DNA of 64,000 bases from Zizania palustris (lineage: Eukaryota > Streptophyta > Magnoliopsida > Poales > Poaceae): NCBI GenBank assembly GCA_019279435.1, contig JAAALK010000082.1, forward strand, positions 12,044,594 through 12,108,593. Reading direction: 5' to 3'. The notes under the pieces are model-generated. The model ran no database searches. It was not told the DNA's origin and saw nothing but the letters and a program-made list of their open reading frames with translations. The first letter of the stretch is position 1. Each line of letters opens with the position of its first letter. A program made the position numbers and the translations under genes. This document shows, in pieces, positions 20,359-32,136 of the stretch.

Positions 20359-21481
20359 TGTTGGTGTCTTTTTTGGTCACACTTTGACAAACGTGTGGCC
20401 TAGGAGATCTACTTAACTCTAGTGCAGATCCTACAATCTTAGAAAAAGGGTTCAAGGCGTGCCAATTAGTTTGACCTTGCAACTGATAAGGAAATAAAGA
20501 AAATATTGTTAGTAGCAAAGCCGATCGGTTACCAAGCCAATGACTTCGGGGAAGATAAAACAATCATGAGTGAATAACGCCAATCGACCATGAGGCCGAT
20601 GACCAAGGCAGAGAAATCAAGACGAATGTGCCATTGGCCGATGAGATAGGCAGTTCATGCATATGGGCTAATGAGCATTCCCCGATAGTGGATAAGATGC
20701 ATCATTGAATTGAAGATAACCTATCTTCTTGTACTCTATCAGAAATAAATAAAATATGCAGATAACATGTCTGTATTATCAAAACCATCACAATAATAAG
20801 ATTGAACTTAACCAAGACCGTAGCTATTCACGATGAACTTAACAATACTTCAAAGTATCGGAACACTTTATTTAGATGAACGGTATACAACATGAAGAAG
20901 ATACAATAGAAAGAGATGTCGGACCTAACCGATAAAGCCTCAGACTACCACACCAAATCACATCAATCTAAGAGATTAAACTAATGTAGCCTTAGACCTA
21001 TACAATACACCAAGATAAACCGTGATTGTACTATTTTAGTTGATGCCTCAAGAGATCAACTTGATGTAGCCGTGAGGACACTGACCTAGTCAATACGATC
21101 GTTGGGGGTGGCAGGACTCACCTCTTCACCGGAGATTAGAATGATGCAGCCTAGCTCTGAGTGCCGAATCCAACCGGGATTAACTTTAGGAAGCCAAGGG
21201 TGGCGATACGCCGAAGTGTTGTTTGACAGAGTTGTGTGTTTAATCTAACTAAGGAATACATATTTATAGTCCGGAGACTTGCCGTCCAAGCAATCTATCT
21301 TAACTGTTTCTGGATCACCTTTATCTTCTTACTTTTATCTCCATCGTATCCTTTACATCCGGTCACGTTGTAACATCATGGACGGGCTTTTTTGACCATC
21401 TTTGACCGGACCTCTTTGACTTTTGTTGATCACGCGTCATCTTATGTGGGTCTGGGTTTTTATCAAATCTTGTTGTCAACA
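20359..21481 (-). repeat. 3' LTR of element E (1123 bp)
   Basis: Borders TGTTGGTGTC and GTCAACA. A minus-strand TATA box (ACTATAAATA) sits at 21261-21270. The purine-rich tract expected ahead of a 3' LTR is present at its inner edge (minus ACTAGGGGTCATG, 21482-21494). Confidence 0.9.
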
Positions 21482-22060
21482 CATGACCCCTAGTTTCAGA
21501 GCATTAGGAGGTAATCGATGCTTTGAAATTATCGATCATCATCACCCATCTGCCATCACATCCTTTTGAAGTTTTTTCTGTAACGTCTTCTCAAATTTAC
21601 TACTAGTAGCTGAAACCCTTCATCTTCTAATACTATAACACGTAGGGATATGACTTCACTTCATCTTCTTCTTTTTTGCCTCTTCTTTTCACATTTATTA
21701 ATTGCAGCTAAAACACTTCAACTTCTAATACTTTATAAATTCACACTGGGTCTTGGCACCATATCACTTTTCCTTCCTTCCCGCCTCCTATTCTTTTTCG
21801 GCCGTCCACACGTTTGATGGATGTTGCTTGGACCAACACATTTACTTCTCTTTGTGGCAGCGTCAGACCAGGTTTCATGACACATAGTTTTGTATTAGTA
21901 CTCTCTAAACCAAAGATTATGTTCCCCCAATTCCGGACCTACAAACATTCCGACATTTCGAGAACCGTACTCATGATTACCTTTTGCTGCATGTTGTGAA
22001 TGGCTTTACCAAGTCCGAAGGGATCATTTTTTAATCGGCTACCGAAGAGTCACCCCTGCC

Positions 22061-22068
22061 CTATAAGT
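22061..22068 (+). promoter_or_regulatory. TATA box of the antisense PMD gene in E
   Basis: CCCTATAAGTACT lies about 125 bases ahead of the predicted ATG at 22188 on the plus strand, opposite to LTR-driven transcription. The spacing is close to that seen for the antisense genes of elements B and C. Confidence 0.5.
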
Positions 22069-22187
22069 ACTAGGCCTTTTCTGCTTTTGCCTTTTACGCT
22101 TGATGTTAGTCTCCAAGTTAACCTGCTGTGAGTATTGCTCATTGTCTTTTATTTTCCACTAATTTTGTACCCCAACGATGCTAGGAT

Positions 22188-24080
22188 GGATACTCTCAAT
22201 ATGATTCCTGAGGTAAATTTTTGACATTCTTGATGTTCCTCGTTTTTTTAAAGGTTCTTCCGTTGCTTCCTTCTTTATGGTTTCGTTTTTTCTCACTATA
22301 TTTTCTTTTCCTCTTCCTTCAATGCAGAACCTGCAGGATCAGACTCTGATCCCAATAGCCACTCATCCTTCTAGCTTCTTCTTGGGCCCTTTGGGCAATA
22401 CGAACCCTATCAATTTAATAAACGCTGAAACTTTCAGAATCCCTTTTAAATATTCCCCATGTGTTCTTCTGATTGGGACTATGATTTTGATTCCTTTCCT
22501 TCTTCCATCCCTGGCTGCGTGACTGGTATCTTAGGGTATCAACCACCTACCGTGCCTTTTGGGATGAGATTGACATCGGTCATTGCATCTTCCTTTCCCT
22601 TGTTGAGCCATATCTGAACGAGCTGATGCTGGCCGCATCTTGTTACTTTTTGTCTGATGCCTTGAATGCTTTCATTTTTTCTCATGGGCCGATGAGTTCC
22701 ACTTTACTTGACATTTTCTTTTTAACTTGTCTCGACATTGATCCACTGACAATCCCTTTTCCTTTCGATTCCAACCATCTCACTGTCTTAGCATCAAGTA
22801 AGCTAATAGCTAGGGCCGATATATCTGGAGGCACAATAAGAAAATTGGCACTATAGATACTTGCGAACACATTGCTTTCCTCAACCTCTAGCTAGAGGAG
22901 TTTGTCTTTTGTGTATCGGCTCTAGCCCCAACCTTCCAATTTTAGTTTTTAGCCGAACATCTTGCCGCCCACATGCAGATTCCCCTTGGCCATTTCCTCT
23001 TAGGAGCTACCTACCGCCTCCTTCATCTTGTATCAGCCAACCTATCGGCCAACAATTTCTTCGGCCGACCTAAATGTACTTGGTGATTCCTCTAGCTATG
23101 GCTTAGTGTCTACACGGCCGATGTTATTTGAGGGACTCCTCTTGCTCAATCATATTTTCCTACCGATTTTCCAAAATCGGCCATACCTACGTATCACCGT
23201 TGCTCTTCTTTGGGCAAGGCGACATCATTTTTTCCTGCTTTTCCTTTGTCCCCGTGGCATTGGCCGCTTTCTTCAAGAGCTTCTACCTTGGGTTCTCCGA
23301 TCAGACCACCTGGTTTTCCTTCGGATATTACTCGGAGTATGAACACCCTCATCATCTAGTTCTGCCCAATGTGACCTGGGACAAAGAATCCCTTCACATA
23401 TTTTTAGCCATAACATTCCCACTGCTTGCTCCCTATTAACTTTACTGATAAGCATCCTCGGTAGTGCTCCTATGAGTTTTACCACCCATCGATCTTCTCA
23501 AGGTAGCTAGGCTTCGGTCAGCTCCCACCCTATCTCTTTTTTATCAATCAGATCTAAACCCGTGGGAGAGTCACAAATGCCTTGGAGTGGGATCGCCTTT
23601 CTCATATGACCGATGGGATCCCTATCAGAGATCTTGTTTCTTGGATGACTTGCTGGGTGACCTCTACTGCTTTCCGCTGATGGTGGGGTGAATTGAAGCA
23701 ACATCTCTTCAACGCTCTTCATCGATTTACTGGGAGTGGCTTCACCCGGGTGATGCTGATATGGGACCGGAGGTAAACACTTTGACTCACCCTTTCACTT
23801 GCTTCCACTGGCTTCCTTTTGTCTGATTTGACTTTACCTCTTTTAGGAAGACAACTGTGATGCCCCCTAGTGAGCTCTAGTGGCTGGCCAATACGATACA
23901 GATTAGTATCAGCCACTACAAATTTGGGTGACGGTGCCCCTACTCCCTCGGCGTGGATAAATGGAAAGCAGTCCTGATCAACTGTGTTTTGGGGGAGACT
24001 GACTTGGGATACGAAGCCGAAGGGAGTCCGTCAGGTGTTATCCTAGATTTGCGTAGAACACTTGCCCTGTAATCTGAAAG
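22188..24080 (+). pseudogene. Antisense plant-mobile-domain (PMD) gene of element E, decayed
   Basis: After a short first exon (from ATG 22188) and a GT-AG intron (22212-22326), the broken frames carry recognisable PMD (PF10536) landmarks. These are LDIFFLTCLDIDPLTIPFPF, a LEEFVFC segment, FLAEHLA and PLGHFLLGATYRLLHLVSAN, then LFFGQGD and WFSFGYYSEYEHPHHLVLPN. A further intron fits 23773-23846. Stops and shifts are frequent. PMD proteins occur both in host genes (MAIN family, linked to silencing) and inside transposons. Here the gene lies between the 3' LTR and the protease, in the opposite direction to gag, and has its own TATA box. Confidence 0.7.
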
Positions 24081-24429
24081 ACTGAATATATTGTTACTTT
24101 CATATGAATCAGTTATGAGATTTTTGTGTTTTTTCTAAGGGTGATGCCTTAAAATCAGCCGTGTTGATGTGATACCATTGGCATCGGCTATTTCGCATGT
24201 AGATATTTTAAGCTTCCTACGAACGATCGAAAATATTTCCTTAAGTATTTCTCATTCGACCTCTTCTCATATCTCTGATGTAGTCGTCTTCAATCTATTT
24301 TTGTTTTATCGGGGAATGTGGGTACTCACGAAGGTTAGCCTTGGTCTGTCACCTAGTCTGATGCTTTACTCTTGCAATTGGTTATGGCGAAACCTTACCA
24401 AGTCCATCCTTCATTTTCTCGATGCGTCT
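24081..24429. other. Junction of antisense gene and protease in E
   Basis: Noncoding. The same stretch, reversed, is recognisable in element F (about 29940-30290). A full pol of about 3 kb would be expected here in an autonomous element but is absent in both copies, so the deletion predates them. Confidence 0.55.
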
Positions 24430-25017
24430 TTATAGGGTGAGCTTAGGTAGCTCTTCATTGATTGGGCTGACCCCATCATATGGTACTTCAAGAAAATTAC
24501 CATCCCAAGCCTTACCTGACAGACAGATGACTCCTTCCATCTCCCATACTGACAGATCGGCTATTGCTATGTTAACGGATCTATCGGCGGGAATGATTTC
24601 CACTTGATTGCCGACCCACTGAACCAGGACCTGGTGCATTATCGAAGAGACACAACAATTCACATGTATCCAATCATGCCCCAACAATAGACTATAAGAT
24701 CATTTTCCCTCTATGACCAAAAAAGTAGCCGGCACATTCTTGCTTCCAACTGTCAGCTCTACGTTTAGCACTCCCATTGTGTCTGACGAGTTGTCGCCGA
24801 AGTCCCTTAATACCATATTAGTTCTGATGAGGTCCTTCAATGTTTTCCCCTGCTTACAAAAGGTATCGTAAGGCATCAAGTTGATAGCCGCCACTCCATC
24901 TATCATCATTTTGGACATTGATTTTCCATTGACCAGACCTTTGATATAAATAGGTCTACGGTGTTGATGCCTAGGGTCTTCTGATTTGTAGAAAACTACT
25001 GGTCGTGGAGCGAACAT
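24430..25017 (-). pseudogene. Aspartic protease region of element E
   Basis: The minus strand reads IYIKGLVNGKSMSKMMIDG, INLMPYDTFCKQGKTL, VLNVELTVGSKNVPATFLVI and, after a stop, MLGHDWIHVNCCVSSIMHQ. This is the retropepsin-like fold of gypsy polyproteins, with the catalytic aspartate in MMIDGVAA; the glycine usual two residues after it is valine here. The enzyme would process Gag in the particle. Two open pieces (24700-25017 and 24430-24687) are separated by a stop. No RT follows. Confidence 0.7.
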
Positions 25018-25269
25018 TAGTTGGGCCCTTGTATCGTCCTATTCTGCGTCATCTTCTCAGAAGACTTGATATTCTACGGAGAGGAAGAAAACCATGTTTA
25101 CCCCCGCATCTTTCTTATGCTCGTGATCAGCCTCATCTTTCACTCGTCATTCACTTTTCATCCTACAGGGCCGATTAGCTTCCTCGTCGCACCTTTGTTC
25201 CTTCTGTTCTATGTGTCGCATACATTACACCCTTCTCTTTTGGTTCCTTGTGAAAATCCCGTTGGGGCA

Positions 25270-27565
25270 CCATCACGGGTTCTCTAGTGTGGTTTTGTCA
25301 TCGTCGGCCGTCTGGCCGACTTCCTTGGAATTTGCGGGGCCAAGCCTCTCGACCGCCAATACCTTTGGTGCTAACAAGCTTTGGTGAACACATTCTTGAC
25401 CACACGGCCTTAGCTGGATGTTTTGTGGCCGATGATCACCTTGTGTCCTGCCTTTGGCACCACACCCCGAGCAGTCGTCCATTGATGGTAGACATAGCCC
25501 CTCATTCCAGCAAAGCCTAAAGAACTCACAATTCCAATGGGGGTTGAAACATGAGTAGTCATGGTTGTCTTCACTATCCACCCTCTTCTTCAACTTCCTT
25601 TGATAGTTCCCGATGAGGTCTGAGGAAGTGATGCTACTGTCTGCTTCCTAGTTCTTCTTTCCATGCTGATCGTCAGTGTGGTGCGCGTGCACCATGTTGA
25701 CTAGGAATGAATGTTCGTCGATGTTCATCAGCTTCTTCCCATTGTCAAACTTGATTCAGCCTTGCTCTCTACGGCTGGTTGGATCTGCTGCCTAAACACC
25801 ATGCATTCATTGGTGTGGTGCGATGGGGAGTTGTGCCACTTACAATATTTCCTCTTCTTCAGCTTGTAAGTATGCAGTATCACGTGGTTAGGTGACAAGT
25901 GCATATGTTTCTCCTTGAGCAACATATCAAATATCTTATCGGCCTTGTTGACGTTGAAGTCGTATTTTTCTTCTTTATCGGCCGACTTCACCCAAGGGCA
26001 TGCAACCTGTTTATGGTTCTTGGACCATTCGGCCAAACCGACCTCTGCATCAGAGTCACTACCCTCATCGGAGCCCGAATAGTAGGCATGAGTACATGCC
26101 CCCTTTTTCTAATAGCTATATTTCCTCGCTTCTTAGAATCGTCTCTCGTGTGTTGATACCCTTTGCACCAGTTGTGAGAGGCTTTCAAACTCTTGTGATG
26201 AAAGTCTCTCCTTATTTGGGTTCAGGAGTCCTTGAAATGCCAATTCTACCAACTGGGTGTCAGTGAGGTTCAAGTTATAGCATCTACTTCGAACGTCTTG
26301 GAACCTCTATACATAATCTTGTACCGACTCATCCATCCTCTTCCTCACAGCTATTAAGTCAGTGAGCTTCACCTCATGAATGTCGGCGAAGAAATATTTG
26401 TGAAACTTTTTCTCTAAATCCTCCCATCCTCTAATGGAATCCGCCAACAGCGAAGAAAACCACGCGAAGACTGATCCTGATAGAGAAAGCGGGAAGAATC
26501 AGACCCCTAGCGCTTCATTGGCCGATGCCTCCCCACATTGGGTGAGGAAACAATTGATACGCTCGATCGTGGAGACTGAGTCATGTCCCGAGAACTTGGT
26601 GAAATCAGGTACCTTTTATCGGCCTGGCAGTTGTACTTGATCAAACCATTCTAGGTATGGCTGCCGATACATGTACATATGTTCTTTGGGCTTCAATACA
26701 AATTGGTCTCGAATAACCTCCGTTATCCGATTCACCCAGTCATCTTTATGCTGCCCCGACGTAGGATGTCGATCAGGCATTGGGACCTGCTAATATTGGT
26801 CCAACCGAGTAGCATTATGCCTGTCTTGTCCCTTATCACCATATGGCGATGCTCCATAGTATGCAGTCCGATGATACCTCGGAGGAATACCATCGGGTTC
26901 CCCCCTTGGCGGCACAAGGTCCGATAGTATGTTCCTTGCGATGTCGTATGTCACCTGAGGCATCTCTTGTCTTGGTAGCCTTGGATCATTTGCCGGAAGT
27001 GGCACCTGTGCACCCCTTTTGAGGCCATACGGTGTGCTCAAAGTGGACACTGTGCAGGTGCAAATGACTGGGTCATCTTGTTTCCTTCATGTCCGAATGA
27101 GGAACCAAGCTGCTCGAGCCTCATCGACACTTGTGACTGTGTTTCTAGCCGACTATGTTGTGGATTCTACAATAATCTTGTCTGGCTATCAGGGAGGTAC
27201 GTCAGCCCTTATTGTGGCTCGTGGACTACAGTGCCATCAACAGTCTTTTTGATCAAACCATCGAGGGTGTTGACCAGTGTTCCAGATTGATTAATGAGTG
27301 CTTGATGAAGGGCGCTGTCGATGATCTCTTCAAAAATGATGTGAGGGCTTTCTGCTAGCTGGCTAGTCCCTACTATTGGAGCCGGTCTTGGCAATGGGTC
27401 CCTCTAGATAGGACCCAACCGAGTCATACCGTAGGCTTGTAGGCATAACTTCTGGAAATCATCCACATGCTTCTACACCTCTGCTCTATGATCTTCGTTC
27501 AGTGTGTCGAGTGTGATCGGGATGATGTTGTCGTCATTGATCTCGCCCACCAAGGCTAATTTTCT
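25270..27565 (-). pseudogene. gag of element E, decayed
   Basis: Downstream of the primer site the frames read LVGEINDDNIIPITLDTLN, then ESPHIIFEEIIDSALHQALI and a proline-rich stretch. The capsid landmarks are WEDLEKKFHKYFF and IHEVKLTDLIAVRKRMDES, and the tail carries the zinc-binding motif YCKWHNSPSHHTNEC (near 25800) and a second CXXC-like HWNCEFFRLC region (near 25540). The gag is of the same type as those of F and H. Many stops make it non-functional. Confidence 0.75.
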
Positions 27566-27571
27566 GAAAAT

Positions 27572-27590
27572 GTCCCATCGGCCGTGCCAA
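27572..27590 (-). promoter_or_regulatory. Primer binding site of element E
   Basis: The minus strand reads TTGGCACGGCCGATGGGAC a few bases inside the right LTR, at the place and of the form expected for a gypsy primer site. The tRNA is not assigned. Confidence 0.7.
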
Positions 27591-27596
27591 AAAGCA

Positions 27597-28684
27597 TGTT
27601 GGTGTCCTTTTTGGTCACACTTTGACACATACGTGGCCTGGGAGATATGCTTAACTCTAGTGCATGACCTACAATCTTAGAAAAAGGGTTCATGGCATGT
27701 CAATAAGTTTGACCCTACAACTAATAAGAAAACAGGGAAAATATCATTAGTAGCAAAGTCTACTGGCTACCAAGCCGATGACTGCGTGGAAGGTAAAACA
27801 ATTGTGAGCGAATAACGCTAATCGACCATAAGGCCGATGACCAAGGCAGAGCAATCGGGACAAATGCGCCATCGGTTGATGAGATAGGTAGTTCATGCAT
27901 ATTGGCCGATGAGCATTTCCTGATAGCGGATAAGATGTATTTTTGAATTGAAGATAACCTATCAGATTGTACTTCGACAGAAATAAATAAAACATGTCTG
28001 TATTATCAGAATCATCACAATAGCAAGATTGGACTTAACCAAGACAGTAGCTATTCACAATGAACTTAACAATAATTCAAAGTATCAGGCACGCTTTATT
28101 TAGATGAACGGTATATAGCATGAAGAAGATACAATAGAAAGAGATGACAGACCTAAACGATGATGCCTTAGACTACCACACCAAAATCACATCAATCTAA
28201 GAGATCAAACTGATGCAGCCTTAGACCTAGCCAATACACCAAGATAAATCGACGATCGTACTATTTTAGTCGATGCCTCAAGAGATCAACTTAATGTAGC
28301 CGCGAGGACACTGACCTAGTCGATACGATCGTCGAGGGTGGCGGGACTCACCTCTTCGTCAGAGATCAGAATGATGTAGACCAGCTCCGAGTGCTAAATC
28401 CCGCCAGGATTAACCATGGGAAGCCAAGGGTGGCGATATGCCGAAGAATTTTTTGATGTAGTTGTGTCTTTAATCTAACTAAGGGATACATATTTATAGT
28501 CCGGAGACTTGCTGTCCAAGCAATCTATCTTAACCGATTCTGGATCACCCTTATCTTCTCATTTATCTCCATCGGCTCCTTTCATCCAGTCATGTTGTAA
28601 CAACATGGACGAGCTTCTTTGACTTCTATTAATCGCATGTCATCTTCTGTGGGCCTAGATTTTTACCAAATCTTTGTGTCAACA
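27597..28684 (-). repeat. 5' LTR of element E (1088 bp)
   Basis: Borders TGTTGGTGTC and GTCAACA as in the left LTR; TATA box at 28491-28500 (minus strand). It differs from the left copy by many substitutions and by small length changes, for example near 27980. Confidence 0.9.
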
Positions 28685-29935
28685 ATTATGCACAGATGTT
28701 TCATGACGTGAAGAGTAGGTGTTATAGCCTGAACCTCAGCGACACGCAGCTGGGTGAGCTGGCATTCTAGGGGCTCCTGAACCCAATAAAAGATAGGTTT
28801 TCATCGCAGGAGTTTGAGAGCGTATCACACCTGGTACAGTGGGTATCGACACATGAGTGCCGATTCCAGGAGGCGAAAAGAGAGGTATCCAAAGAAGGTA
28901 GCATACGCCTGGACGTCCCATTCGGACTTCGACGAGGATAGTGGGTCCGACGTGGAAGTCGGTCTAGTTGAAGGGACCGGGAACAAGAAATAGGTCACAT
29001 GTCCGTGGGTGAAGCCAGCCGACAAAGAAGAGAAGTATGACTTTGACATCAGCAAGGCTGACAAGATATTTTATTTGTTGCTCAAGGAAAAGCAAATCCA
29101 GTTGCTGCCTAACCACGTGATACCACCCATCGATGAATTGAAGAAAAGGAAATACTGTAAGTGGCACAACTCCCCGTCTCACCACACTAATGAGTGTAAA
29201 GTGTTTAGAAAGTAGATCCAATCGTCCATGGATCAAGGCTGAATCAAGTTCGATAACAGGAAAAAGCCCATGAACATCGACAGTCACCCGTTCCCAGTAA
29301 ACATGGTGCACACACATTATGGTGGCGACCAGCGTGCAAGGGGAGGAAGACGAATCGGTCGCAATGTCACCTCATCGGGCCTCATCATGAAATACCAAAG
29401 GAGGTCAGAAGAGAGGGAGAACAGTGAAGATAGCCAGGGCCACTCACGTTTGAATCCGCATTGGGACTGCGAGTTCTTCAGATTTTGCTAGAATTAGGGG
29501 CTGCGCTTGCCATTCATAGATGACTGCCTAGAATGCGGTGCACAAGGCAGAACATTGAATGGTCATCGACCACACAACATCAAGCTCGGGCCGCATGATC
29601 GGGAGGCAGTGCACTAAAGGTTATCGTCTCCATGGGTATCGTCGTTAGAAATACTTGGTCCCATCAATCCCAAAGAAATCGGCCATACGTCCAATGACGA
29701 TGAAAGTATACCAGAGAAGCTGCAGTGGTGTCGCAGGATTTTTATGAGGAGTCAGAAAAGAAGAGTGCAGCACCTGCGGCATAAGGAAGCAAGAATACAG
29801 AAGGACAATAAGGAAATTGATCGGCCACGCAGGATCAAGACTGAATGGTGATTGAAGGGGAAGGCCGATCATGAAAATGAGAATGTGTCAAATAGTGGCA
29901 TCAGCTCGATCGACGAAGAGCCATCCAAGCTTATT
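28685..29935 (+). pseudogene. gag of element F, 3' piece
   Basis: The reading resumes in frame after the insertion with YAQMFHDVKSRCYSLNLSD and continues with YDFDISKADKIFYLLLKEKQ, the zinc-binding YCKWHNSPSHHTNEC (29155-29200), a basic RRSEERENSEDS stretch and HWDCEFFRFC. It closely follows the gag of E but has its own stops and shifts. The following protease region of E has no counterpart here. Confidence 0.75.
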
Positions 29936-30289
29936 CTATGAAGATGATGCTAGAAAAGCGAAGGGGAAACTCGGCCAAACCTTGTCGTAAGCCGCTGGAC
30001 CGCAGCAAATACAGACATTGGATCAGTAGGCCAAGGCAAACCTTCGCAAGTAACCAGACCCTCAAACGAGATAAGAGCGATCTAAAGACTACTATACCAG
30101 AGGGTAGGAGGAAGGCCGAATGAATATCTAAAGATGCATCATTTCGATCATTCAGACGAAGCATAGATAGTCGATGCCTTAAGACGGCTGATGCAGAGGC
30201 ATCGCCCATGGACCAAAATACAGCGCATAAAATCCATATACAATATGAAGTAATTAAAGTCAATATATTACAAGAGAGAAATGGTTAAT

Positions 30290-30674
30290 TACAACACCGC
30301 CGATTTTACATGGATCTGAGTACGCAGCAGATAGCCTCGATCGCCTACAGCCGCATGAGGTCGATATTGTGAATAAGGGCCCGGTCCTCAGCATCCAATC
30401 CAAGAACATCTTGGAGGGTGCAGTGGCATCGCTCTTCTTGGCTGACAACATCGACGAATCAGTTCCACTGGGCATTGACTCGGGCTGGAAAATAGGCCGC
30501 GATACCTTCTTGTTCGGAAATCTACGCCCGGGTCCGCTCTAGCTCCGTGACTAGGTCGGCTTCCCTCGCTCGTAGCCGATAAAGATCATCAGATACAGCC
30601 GAAGATTCGACCTCGATGCGCTCTAGGAAAGCCCTCTCATCCACGAGTGCCTCCCAGTGAGTCTTCCTTGCCGC
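30290..30674 (-). pseudogene. C-terminal fragment of the antisense gene of element F
   Basis: The minus strand encodes a charged, probably coiled-coil tail (HWEALVDERAFLERIEVESS, LRAREADLVTELERTRA) broken by stops. It is cut at 30675 by the LTR of element G. Its place, opposite to gag and just past it, corresponds to the end of the PMD gene in E; assignment to that gene is inference from position. Confidence 0.5.
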
Positions 30675-32017
30675 TGTTGACACGAAAATGTGCCCCGCAC
30701 TTGGGCCGGTTCGACGATCCAAAAACATCACGAAACGTTGACGTTGCATTCTGACAATCCTTAAACCATGGTAAGGGGATAATGGAGTCACCAAGCAAGA
30801 AAATAATATTAATCTAAAATTACTCAATTAACCAAATTGTTGGAAAATAACTAAAAAATGATAAAAACCTAATTGAACCCAACCGGCCAGAACATGGCGG
30901 GTTGGACCGAAGCCTAATAGACGGTCAGACCGACCAAGGGTAGGGTTAGACCGACGCTATACCGCCGATCGGACCGGTGGTGCAAAGGGTTGGATGAAGG
31001 GGGCTTCGGCCTAGGTTTCGAAGTGCTCGTCGAAGGGTACCCTTCAGCCGGTTCGACCGAGATTATACCTCCGGTCAGACCGCAGGTGCCCGAAGGGGAC
31101 ATGGAGTACACCGGTGCGAAGGGTTCCTCCGATGCGAAGGCAGGCTCTAGCGGGATTATACCTCCGGCGCAAAAAATAACTTTGGTGCGAAGGGTTTCTA
31201 GGGTCCTCTACAAAGCCCGGTCAGACCAGCCTCGTGCCGCCGATCAGACTGTAGTGTGCCGGTGCGTTAAGTGATGGCACGACACAAGCCGGTCGGAGCG
31301 ACGGGTGACCTCTAGTCAGACCTACAGCTCTTGGAATGTAGTCTCTAAGGCTCCGACGATGTATTCCCATGGATGGATGTCAACCAAAGTTCTTGGAGAA
31401 GATGGCATAGATGAAACAATGCAAAAAATACCAAAATATCAAAGTAATTCACCCAGGAGACCGAATTACCAATAGAAACCGATAAAACTGATAGAAATTT
31501 GTTACGTGGATGAAACGAATGATTGACAAACGAAACGACAAGGACTTACCATGATTACGATGTGGCGAACGGATGGTTTACAGCGCAAACCTGCAAAGAT
31601 ATATGTGCTAAGCTAAAACTAGGGAAAAGAACGTAAATGCGATTCAAGGTAAATAATAGATTAGATCTATTAGGGTTTTTTTGGGGGGAGGGGGGGCGCT
31701 CCTTGAATCGGCCTTGCCTCTATTTATAGAGGTTGGTCATGGATTCCTAGGCTCTTTTCTGAGTTGGACACGAGTTCCAAGTCATTAAAATCAATTAAAG
31801 ATAATATTGACCCCAAATTAGCTAACCTGAATCGGATACAGATTTGGTCTGGTGTGACCAAGCCCATACGGCTGACCAGGAAGACATGATCGGTCAGACT
31901 AGGGCTACATGGCCGGTTGGACTGGCATGTGCCAGGACTTGGCATATTTTTGGTAAAACTGCCAAAAAGTGATATTTTGGTAATGTTGACCATTAATGCC
32001 AATTTTTGCTATCAACA
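30675..32017 (-). repeat. 3' LTR of element G (1343 bp)
   Basis: Borders TGTTGACACG and ATCAACA. A minus-strand TATA box (TCTATAAATA) is at 31721-31730. The inner flank is the purine-rich tract GCAGGGGGGCATG (minus, 32018-32030). The section 30885-31330 is rich in GGTCAGACCGGCC-like words. Confidence 0.85.
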
Positions 32018-32136
32018 CATGCCCCCCTGCGTTTTGGCAAACTTTAGTGCTCCAAAAGCATAACGAGCTACAGGCGATATGTCTCATATCGGCTTTTCAA
32101 CAGTTTAAGCATTTTGCCACACACTTGGGAAGTACT

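Larger units (their letters stand above)
20359..28684 (-). mobile_element. Complete gypsy-type element E, 8326 bp, ATTAT target duplication, no RT or integrase
   Basis: Two LTRs (20359-21481 and 27597-28684) bound the element, and ATTAT flanks it on both sides (20354-20358, 28685-28689). The primer site next to the right LTR and minus-strand TATA boxes show transcription from right to left. The minus strand carries gag (about 27560-25270) and protease (25017-24430) remnants. The plus strand carries an antisense PMD gene (22188-24080). I find no reverse transcriptase, RNase H or integrase, so E is non-autonomous. The LTRs differ at roughly one base in eight over the first 120 bases by eye, so it is an old insertion. 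Confidence 0.9.
20291..30674 (+). mobile_element. Gypsy-type element F (older, plus strand), split by element E
   Basis: F is seen as a gag 5' fragment (20291-20358), the rest of gag (28685-about 29900), a noncoding stretch (about 29940-30180) and a minus-strand fragment of an antisense gene (30290-30674). Each part has its counterpart in element E in the reverse direction, so E and F are one family. F has lost its left end and the protease, and is cut on the right by the LTR of element G at 30675. Confidence 0.75.

Noticed and set aside
21800..22000. Separate small gene ahead of the PMD gene in E
   Set aside because: Lies in the upstream region of the antisense gene, without domain; no counterpart could be seen in F.
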